NCBI RefSeq assembly: GCF_026914265.1
Contig: NC_069132.1
Location: 28,452,932 to 28,516,931, forward strand
DNA length: 64,000 bases
Origin: Mya arenaria
Lineage: Eukaryota > Mollusca > Bivalvia > Myida > Myidae
Reading direction: 5' to 3'
The stretch's first letter is position 1. Every line of letters starts with the position of its first letter. Below the pieces are notes generated by a model. The model was not told the origin of the DNA, searched no databases, and saw only the letters and a list, made by a program, of their open reading frames with translations. Made by a program: the position numbers and the translations under genes. This document shows, piece by piece, positions 50,401 through 61,300 of this stretch.

Positions 50401-53400
50401 CTCGCCTCTTATCAGCTGTAAGGAGAGTAACATGTGTTTAACTTCTCACATCATATTTTAAATAATTGCTCATGTTTCAGTCATTAAAATTCGGCTTTTG
50501 GATGAACACAACATAATTATTGTACTAATGCTTGTTATGAAGAAAAGTTAACAACAATGACATTAACAAAACAAAGTTCTGAACTATCAGCCTTTTATAT
50601 AATATATGTCTTTATGACCATAACTCTTTGTTTGTTTAGAAACTTACAGTTAAAGGCAGGAAGAGATGCTTGGTACTGTGGTCCAATATTCACATGGCTA
50701 AAAAATAAGACAGTATTGTGCATTTGTTCGCTGAAACTGACTAACCTTGAAATGTGTCTAAAATATAATTTAATGAATGACAACACAAAGTTTGTTACTA
50801 ACAATGACATACTTTCGTAAGTCGACACACACCACATTAAACAATCTAAGTGATGACAGCAAGCCATTGTTTTTCAAATTACAAACAAAATTTATCCAAG
50901 AAGAGAAGCTTCCTCGCACAAAAAGAAAAACAGCAGTTTTTCCTCAAAATTTTAAAACAGCTTTCATTGTAATGTCTGTGTTTGACATCAAAGGGAGTCT
51001 GGAAGTCAAAGATTCCTAAATATTCATACAGACTCCTAGTCAAATTATGTTTTTTATAATCTAATAAATGTATTGTGAGTTTATGAAAACTTTTGTTTTG
51101 AAGTGTATTGACTTAAATTATTTCTTTTCTTTTCTCTTTTACAATGGAATCTTCTTTCTGTTCTGGACCAAAAACTCCTTAATTTTGCAAGTGGTCTCCT
51201 TTGCAAATACAATTAGTGTGTCTAACACTGAATGTCAATCTGAAATAAGGAAAGTTCTACTCACGGCAGAATATCGGACTCTGGAGCATGTGGCTCTTCA
51301 ACAAATGGCACAGTGTCATCTGTCGACTCTTCCTTTTCCGACTTTGTAACACTGGCTGTAAAGGCAGAAACACACTTAAAAGTTTATGTTTAATGGTGGC
51401 AATTCATGGTATGCCACTTTGTAACACTGGCTGTAAAGGCAGAAACACACATAAAAGTTTATGTTTAATGGTGGCAATTCACAGTAACTGAACACATGCG
51501 GGATTTGCTTTATCTTTTATACATATATTAATAATTTTTTAAGGTAATTGTGCATACTACCATGTCCCTCACATTGTTATTCAGTATTCATTTGAGTACA
51601 AGTCATACAGTGTTCTAGTACAGTTTTGTTAAAATGTCTCGATAAATAACAGACCAGCAACTAATTATTTTATTGAATTTCACATATTTTTTATAAATTT
51701 TGATCGGCCCAATTCTGGAAGCCAGTTCCTCTCAATAACACCATGTCCAAGAAATCAAAACACAAGTTCAGACCAGCTTGTGTGTTTTCAACTACTTGTA
51801 GTTCATATCATTGAAAAAAGTTAAATTCTCCAGAAAACAATAAGTGTGTTTAAACAGGTCATCATAACAAATCAATGTAACTCACCAGTTCTGAGCAATG
51901 ACGGCCTGTGAGGGGTTAACGGTGGGCCAGGTAATACCAGGGGCTGAACCAGGGGATGAGGGGCCATTGCTGCTAGCTGAATTGATGAGAATAACCCCGA
52001 ACCCCTTCGCAAAGGGCTCAACATTGGAGGTGGGGTATACGGAACTGGAGCCGTGTTACAAGTAATATCTGAGTCCGCATGAATTCTAGGAGATCTTAAG
52101 CGACTTTGGAAACCACACATGTTAGCATGGGAGGGAATTATCAATGGGGCTGGTCGATTTTTACGTCGCATTTTGGACGACCCCAAGGCAAGTCCAGATG
52201 GGTTTCTAAACACTCCAGCACCATCGGAACGTGAAAATATGTCCCTATTACTCCATTTATGTAAATGTTCGTCAGTTTTGCTGCGTGGCCTATGAGCCAA
52301 GTCTTCACTGCGAATCTTTGGTTTTGCAAATGGGTCTTCCCCTCCTCTCCACTGTAATCTATAATCATCACCAGACTTACTTCTTAGCCGGGGCCTAGAG
52401 TAATCTTCAGATCTTGACACAGGTTTAATATAAGTATTTGAGAACGAATCTCGTTTGGAAAACTCTGAAGCACTTGTAGGGGAAAACAAAACATGAGCAC
52501 GAACATCTTCCGGGCCTGCGGAGAGTCTTCGCTTTAGCTCACTGTTTGTTTCATGTGGTTTCGACACGACAGGGACAAAGGTGAGCTCAGCTTTAGCACT
52601 GTGATGCCTCTGTCGTTGAGACAACCCATTTGCTGAATTTGTATTTGTACTAGAGCCTAAATTTGAGTTACTTTGGAATGAGAACTGTGAAGTTGCAGAT
52701 GCTCTAGGTGAAGATGGCTTGGAAGCTAAATGTTTCAATATTTCTTGTTTCACACTTATCTTTGATTCACTAACAATGGGTTGTGCTGTGAATGTATATT
52801 CATAGTTAGATGAAGTCAACAGATCATTAACAACTGATGAATTATGAGCAAAGCCACTGTTAGGCATATTGATATCATTGTCACTTGCCGACTGTTGCTG
52901 AAACAGCCTTGAATTGTCCGGTGAAAAAACTTGATCAGAAAGCTGTTGTAAGCCTCTGTTATCAGGTTTATGTATTTGCTGCATTGACCCTGGTGGTACC
53001 TCACCCAAGTTTTCTAAACTTGTTATGATTTGTGACACAATCTCGCTCGTTGTATGGCCACCAACCAGCTGACCCTCCTGTTCCCCTGAAGGTGCCATAT
53101 CGTCATCAACAGCAAAATGTCCAGATAGTTGACTCTGGAAAGCACCTTGATCTTGCTGTAAATTCACAGCCTGATTATAAGGTATCTGCTGCTGTAACTG
53201 ACTTACTAATTCACTGTCACCACTTCCAAGTGTACTTGTATTATGTATGTTTCCCATATTAGCACTTTGAAGATTGCCACCGTGGAGGTTATTCAAATTC
53301 TGTATTTGATATTGTTGTTGAATATTCCTAATTATATCCTCATTTCCCCTCTGCATGGCCCCATACTCCTGCACTGCTTGATCAGTAAACCGTGAATTGA

Positions 53401-55304
53401 GCCCAATTGTTTCTTGCTGCATTACCTGTGTGAGGCCACCTTTGTGGTAATCCTGTCCTGGTGGGCTTCTAAGGGATTCCACAGAGCCCTGCCTTTGGAA
53501 TACAGGAGACTGGGGTACCTTTAATAAACACCAAAATTAGTTTCTACAAATTTACTGAAGCTCATTTTTTTATGAAGGTCATGACAACCATGCTCTATTT
53601 TATTTCCTGGGTAGAATATAGCACTGGTGCCCATATGCAATTGGTAGGGATTGTTCCAAGGACCTCTTGGCTGGGAAGCATATGCCACTAAACCAGTCAT
53701 CGAAATTAGTCTTTGAATGAACAAGCCCGAATTCTCATACTTGTGCTTGGCATCAAATTTTTTAACAAGCTTTGCTATTCAGAATTTGAGCAAGCCCAGA
53801 ATACATTTTACCAGTGCTGGATTTGTGGATTTTAGTTAATTTCCACCACTGCTAAACCATCTCAGATACTGCTTAAACCTTAAATATGCAATGTTCTCAA
53901 ATCAGAATGGTGCAAGGCAAGTCAATGGAATTTAATGAAATGTTTATGGTTCAGTTAGATTTTGATTGTTATATCTACAGACAAAATATGCGCTATGGTT
54001 TGAGACAAGTTTTTACAAAATGATGAAAGCTCACCTGAGGGGACTGGGGCACACTGTGAGTGTGTGGATACTGGGGTGAGGCCGGCACATGGGGGGAAAG
54101 GGGAAACCCTGGGGAACTAAAGCTTAGATCCCCACCCCCCATAGAAGGTGGACCCTGCGGGGAGCTCTCGTATATTATAGGTTGTTGGTGCTGCTGATTC
54201 AACAGCTGCTGTTGCTGCTCATGCTGCTGCTGTTGTTGTAAATTTTGTTGAAGGAGCTCTATCTAAAATGGTAGTAATTGATTTAAGATTAAAAAGCACC
54301 ACACTCATTGTTATAATACAGTAATTTGGGAACGCAAATACTAACCTAGTGAACATATGAGCTAAACCCCTTTCAGATTTTAAAAGCAAGATTTTAAGTA
54401 GACATACATAACCTTAAATTGGCAAAGAATGTAAACAGCCCTTAAAAGTTTACCCAAAACTATCTGTTATTAGTCAAAAAGCCACCAACTTTTAGATTGT
54501 AATGGTGTATATAAATAGAAGAAAACGCACAATTATTAAATGACTGGTGGGTCCTAAAAGGTTTACAGTGATCAACTATTGTCTCATAAGGTAGAAATAC
54601 CATGTTTTCTGCACTCTTTTTTTTTTAAATTAAACATGATATCCCTTCTTTTTCTATATTCATTCATCCTTTTCAGTTAATTAAAACAATTGTAAAAATT
54701 GTGGTACATTTTATTTGGGAGAAGGGGGCATCTTTAAAATCACAGCCTACCCTAAACTGATCCAGATCCCCTGCCTGCTGGGCCAGCTGGATGAGCTGCA
54801 GTTGTGAGAGCTGATGGCTAGCTGAATTACCAGCTGTATTAGACTGGTTCCCGATTGGTGCCCCAGCTGGAAGACCCGGCGTAACCTGTGACAGCAGATG
54901 CTGTTGTAACTGCTGTTGTTGTTGTTGTTTTTGGAGTTCTTGCAGTTCAATTTGAGCCTGAAAATAGTTTGACATTAATTAAAAGAATTTCATTCCAACA
55001 ACAACATGGAATACTAACATATATTTTTGCTTTAAATTAACTCTCATTTAATGCTCTTCAGCTACAAATAGACAATGTTGTTCTATGGGTGCAGTTGTTC
55101 TCCTGTCATAAAAAAGAGTCCCGCTGATTTCCAGGTTGTTTTATTAGACTTGTTTCAAGCTATAAGAAATTTGATTAAATAACTTGATATAATGTTCCCT
55201 ATTCACAGACCTGAATCTGTTGTAGATGTTGCTGTTGTTGATGTTGCATCTGCTGCTCCTGCATTTTCAACTGTATCTGTTTTATATGGTCTTCAACAGT
55301 TGGC

Positions 55305-55342
<38 letters not shown>

Positions 55343-58300
55343 ACCTTGATGATGCTGAGAATGTGGGTTCTGGTGTGGATTATGACTGCCAGGGTTCCCA
55401 GGATTGTGCTGTTGCTGATTCTGTTGAAACTGTTGCTGATTATGCTGCTGCTGTTGTTGTTGTTGTTGATGCAACTGAAGCTGTTGATGCAGTTCCTGTT
55501 GCTGCATTTGTTGCTCCTGTTTTTGCTGCCAATGAAGAGCATGTAGCTGCAATTACAAACACAAAAACTCCCCATTAGAACTTGACCCTGGTCAGAGACT
55601 AAGTACAGGTACATGTAAATCCATTCAAGATTGCTTAGTCTAACATGATGAAGATAACATGAATTGATATGAAAACATGTAAACATAAATAGCATGTATC
55701 TAGCTGTATTAACAACATTGTTACATTCTTCTTCTATTCTCAGAGTCTATGTCTACCTTCTCTCAGAATGAGAACTAAGTGATTTGGTTTTACAGAATAG
55801 TCCCAATTGGAAGAATTAAATGACATTGTGTCTAGCAAGATAAGAAATTTCAATAAAATAGGAAGCTTGTATGTACATTGTTTTCTAAGCCGTCTTTTAA
55901 CTGAACATTATATTTGTATGAGAACAGAAGTAGTTATCCATATAAAATATACATATATTTTTATGCATAATCATAAAATTTAACTTGCATCAATTTGTTT
56001 ATAAATTCATATGACAACAAAAGCAAGCAAAAGCTGAGAAAGCTTACCAAAGGGAAACAGTTAAACACTCACTGAAATACTTATAGATATATACATGTAT
56101 ATTTTCGCTTTTAAAAGTAAGCAGCCTATGGTGGAAAATGTCTAATGTACTAAGAACAAAATATTCTAGCAGAAATCTGCCGCAGGAATCTGCCGCAAAA
56201 TGAAAACGAAAAGAAATCCAATAACCACAGTAAAAGCCAGTCAGCCTAGCTTTTGCTATTCTTACAACATCCTGATTTTTGAAGCACCTCATGCAGGCTA
56301 GACACCACTAAATTAATTCCATTACTTTTAACTGTTGCTGCAAGACTTCTTCTACCTCTTCAGAAGGAGGACTCTGCAAGGGTGGTGTGCCCTTGGATTT
56401 TTTCCCTGTTCCATTTTGAGGGGATCCCACAGTGACTCCAGAGGCTCTGGATGGCACGCCAGATGGTGGAGCCATCTCCTTCTTTTTCTTTTCTTCTTTC
56501 AATGTAACCTCCTGAAAGATGAAATAGAAACTTGTATGCTACAGAAAGTATGTACAAATAAAACATTCATTTTCTAATGAAGGGTTGCCAGTTTTTCATA
56601 TACAGTCAAACCTGGTTGAGCGGTCACCTGCTTTAAAGGGCCACCTGCCTTATCGGGCCACTCCAAATTCCCCCAGTACGTTTTTACTATATAAAGTATG
56701 TGCATTAAGCGGCCAACTGTAATGCGGATACTAATATTTGTCCCCGTAAAGCCATAACAAGAGCTGTCAAAGAGATAGCGCGCTCGACTATTCCGCCGCT
56801 TTTCAATGTAAGGATTGAAACGTTTACGCGAAACATGCATGGATCACTGTTAGATTAGATTTCAATGCAATACATGGTGTGCTGAGATATTAACATAAAT
56901 GTGGTTCCATGCAAAATTTTAACGAGAATTTCTAAGTCTAATAATAAAGGGCCACTTTTTGCAAAATACAGTTATCTAACTTGGTAATTCAATTAAGTTG
57001 GGTGGTTGAATACCATTGTATAAAGTCTCAATGCAATACATCAAATAGTTGCTGAGATATTATCCTATGTGTGCTAACATGCAACACCTTAACCAGAATT
57101 TCTAAGTCACATAATAAAGGGGCAAAAATTATATATTATAAAGGATAGAGTTATCTTACTTGATTAAATAAGAAGGTTAAATAGATGGGAGCCTGTGTGT
57201 AAAGTTTCAATGCAATACATGATGTATTCGCTGAGGTATTGACTTAAAATTGGTTACATGCAAAACCTTAACCAGAATTTCTATGTCAAATAAAAAGGGG
57301 CCATTATTTTAATTTAATGCAAACTGGAGTTATCTTACTTGGTTATTTAAGTAGATTGGATGGTTGAGTACCATTGTATAAAGTCTCAATGCAATCCATC
57401 AAGTAATTGCTGAGATATTAACTTATGTGTACTTACATGCAAAACCTTAACCAGAATGTCTAAGTCAAATAATAAAGGCCCATAATTTGCATTATATTCA
57501 AAAAAGTGTTATCTGGGAATACATATCTAATGTTTCAATGCAATACATGATATATTTGCTGAGATATTGACTTATATGTGGTTACATGCAAAACCTTAAC
57601 CAGAATTTCTAAGTCGAATAATTAAGGGCAATTATTTTGCATTAAATGCAAACTAGAGTTATATAACTTGGTTAATTGAGAAGGTTGGATGGTTGACTAC
57701 CATTGTGTAAAGTCTCAATGCAATACCTCAAGTAGTTGCTGAGATATTAACCTATGTGTGCTTACACGCAAAACCTTAACCAGAATTTCTAAGTCGAATA
57801 ATAAAGGCCTATTATTTGCATTATATTTAAATAATTGTTATCTAACTTCATTAATTTAGTATGTAAGATAGTTGGGAATACATATCCAAAGTTTCAATGC
57901 AGTAACTGATGTATTTACTGAGATAATGACTTAAAGGTGCTTACATGCAAAACCTTAACCAAGGTGTGACGCCAACGCCGACGCCAGGGTGAGTAGTATA
58001 GCTCTCCTTATTCTTCGAATAGTCGAGCTAAAAACACTAATTAGCGGCCATTAATCCCTTGTCACTGACACTTCCGCGAGTAATTTTTGCCAATAAACAG
58101 CTTTATTTGATTCTGAAGCTGACGGAAAATAACGACAGCCTCGGATATTTCTGTCGTCCAATGAAAATGCCTATAACATCACACGATTACCATGCGTGTT
58201 TACTTATCGAGAAATCATGTTTATAACATGTCAGGGAATGTTTTGATCAGAATTCACACATTAAATGAAGATATTTTAATAATAACGATGTTAATTGTCA

Positions 58301-61300
58301 AATACCGACAAAGAACGCCAGTTATAATAATTATGAATTTACAGTTTGCACTGTCACTTGATGGTGTGAAACGAGTTACATTGTGTATTCATTTCCGTAT
58401 TAATTTTCAAAGTGCACGGCTTTATACTTCTTCGAACGGATATTTACATTGCATTGTTTGTGATATTTTTTAAATTTTGGTTATGGCTGACAATAAAACA
58501 AATCAGATGTGTTTGACTCTAAAAGAACGTGTCAAGTGTATTAAATCATTAGAAAACGGCCGTAGTGCAAGAAGAACTGTGGACGGACTCAAATTAATTT
58601 CTTGCTTATACGAACAATTGAAATCCAAACACTCAAAGACAGAGGAAAATTACTGGAAACGAGGACTCAATGAACTTGTGTATTCATGGTTTTTGATTCA
58701 TAGAGGGACATGCTTGATATGATAATGATGGCTCAATGTAAATGCACTTTAAATTAGAGATAGAATTTAAGCAAATGAAAATGACTAATTACTTTAAAAA
58801 TTTAACTTAAAAATGTACATGTAGATGTGCGGAATTTTTTGGTGTGTTTTGTTTATGCTATGTATTAGCTTTTATCTATTGCATTCTATTTGTAATTTTG
58901 CAATAAAGTTGTTTTTTCTACATTTGTATTCAACCTTCTTTAATGGTACTGATTATACTGGTTGTGGGGTGAGGTGGTGGTTAAGATACATTATAGACCT
59001 CTGTTTAAACAAAGCCAAAGTTAAGTCCAACCTGGACGATGTGGCCACCTGTAGTAAGCAGCCACTTTTACCTTTTCCCAAAGGTGGCCACTTAATACAG
59101 GTTTGACTGTATCATTCTGTTAGAAACCAATCAAGACCTTGCATTGGCATCCTGTCTTACAACCATAGCAATATCATTCATATAAAATGTACATGTTCAA
59201 CTTCGCATGAATAATGACCAATCTCACTGAGTCAAATCACAAGTTTTCACCTTCTTGAAATATCCTCCATGCAATCTCATGTGTCCATTTAAGGCAGGCA
59301 AATTCTTAAATCTTCGTTGACATATTGAGCACATGACTGGTTTGGCAGTTTCTTCACTGAAATTCACAACTGCGTTTAAATATTTTGCTGCAAAAATTAT
59401 TCAAATATTCCATTTCTTTTACAAGTATATGACTTTAATAAAAAATAAATAAATATGGAGTTAAAGGAAACTACAGAAGAGGAGCCCTGCCCAGAGGTAT
59501 GATTACAAAAAAAAAAAAAATACACGTCAAGTATTAAGACTGAAAGTGATTTAGATAAACATTCAAGGTGTCCTTATGACAATACTGAGATATTTGAAAC
59601 AAAAATCTCACCTGTCTTTTACATCATTCGCATTTGTATTTGGAGCCGGTATATTCTGCTGGGCCTGACTCAGCCAAGCCTGCACCTGAGATGGCATAGA
59701 GCCTTGAGCCTGCAGAACCCGTACTGGGCTTCCACCACCCACAACTTCTTGTGGGCCCGGGCTCATTTCTGTGTAGCCTGCGGACATCTCGGAGCTTGCC
59801 GGGCTCTGCATGTTGGGAGTGGGCCAGCCTGGAGATGGGGATGCTTGGCTGGCCACAAACTTCTGCTGAACCAGTTGTGGGGCTTGTTGTTGGGAAATTG
59901 TTTGGTCTTGATGAACTTGCTGTTGTGGAAGGCTTGGAATGTCTTTAATCTTCATTTGCTGCAGATATACAAAAAACAATTTTAGTAAGTATTACAGGGG
60001 ATTACAAACAAATAAAAAAATAAAATAGTGGTTCAACACTGAAAATATGAGAATACTACTTGATTAGTTTTATGCATAAAAATCAATCATCGAAATAAGA
60101 CTTTTGGATGAAAAATCCCGAATTCTTATATTATTACTTAAATTTTAAACAAGCCCTAAGATATAAAATTCAGAATTTGAGCAAGCCTGGAAGACATTAA
60201 CCAGTGCAGGGCTTGTGGGCTTGTGTTAATTTCGACTACTGATAAATCAACACTATCAAATATACATGCATCTATTCATGCCACCACTGTACCATATTAC
60301 AAAATTATTGTTTGCACAACACATAAACCAAATATTTTTTAAAGACGCACTCTAAAATAAGATTTACCACAATTAATAATATTGTTTTAAAATTTCCCAA
60401 AAGGATGAATAAATGTCAGAAAAAAATGTTTATTATGAAGGATACGGAGTTTAATTTGAAAAAAAAATGAGCATAAAACACAGTATTTCTACCTTATGAG
60501 ACTACAGTAGACAACAGTAAATATTTAAGCATTCACATATCATTTAATATTTTAGCCCTTTTCGCTATTAAATTAACGGTTACAATTGTGTTATCAGTAA
60601 TTAATATTTTCCATGTATGCATTTTTTAGTAAGTAGTTTATCAGTCAAAATTTATGTTTGTTATACATGTGTTTGTATTGATTTTGAATAAGAGTGTCAT
60701 TTTAATGTAAAAACAGGCTTAACTCTGAAGTAACAGAGGGAATTCACCCTACCATAAAACTTGACTTTTATGCTTACAAATACTTATATTATTGATGTTA
60801 TCTACCCCACAACTGAACTCAATTGAGATTGAGATGCCCACAAAGACTGTCACCAAGTTTCGTCATGCTTGGATAATAAATAATTAAGTTACTGTCTGCA
60901 CAAGGTTTTGCTGACGCCAACACATAAGCCACCACAACCAACGCCATAAGTAATACCTTTACAGGCAATCAAAAGAAAGGAATTTAATCATATTTATTCT
61001 AAACAGGAAAATGTTGAATCTGGTGGGTGAAAAGATACCTATTTCATTGGGGACTGCAGCCCAAATTCAGCCCCAAAAAGAGTAGGCTGACATTCCTGAT
61101 ATAACAAATTAACAAAATAAACACAAGAAAGAATAAATACCTTATAAACCTCAAACTGATCAGTGTATTCACTGTTCAACTGCTCCTGCTTTATTGTCTG
61201 TTGCTGCTGTAACTGTATTTGCCGATGTTGTGCCAGAAGAGCTTCAAACTGCCCCTGCGTCATACCTGCCGTCTGCTGGGCTACATTTGATTGAGCCCCA

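Larger units (their letters stand above)
56603..59109 (+). mobile_element. Tigger/pogo-type DNA transposon remnant
   Basis: Inverted ends CAGTCAAACCTGG and CCAGGTTTGACTG-type (right CAGGTTTGACTG), each flanked by TA (56601-56602 and 59110-59111), the target site of Tc1-mariner/pogo elements. A plus-strand frame at 58483-58722 starts [20 protein letters not shown], like the N-terminal helix-turn-helix of Tigger/CENP-B transposases, then after a gap reads LNELVYSWF, like the second one. No catalytic DDE region remains. It occupies a TRERF1-like intron. Confidence 0.82.

Noticed and set aside
52141..53262. Other-frame open frames over the 53518-51886 exon
   Set aside because: They overlap a 544-codon exon joined in phase to neighbours on both sides.
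55192..55578. Plus-strand Leu-, Ala- or Val-rich frames up to 128 codons
   Set aside because: They are antisense shadows of the CAG-rich exon of the TRERF1-like gene.
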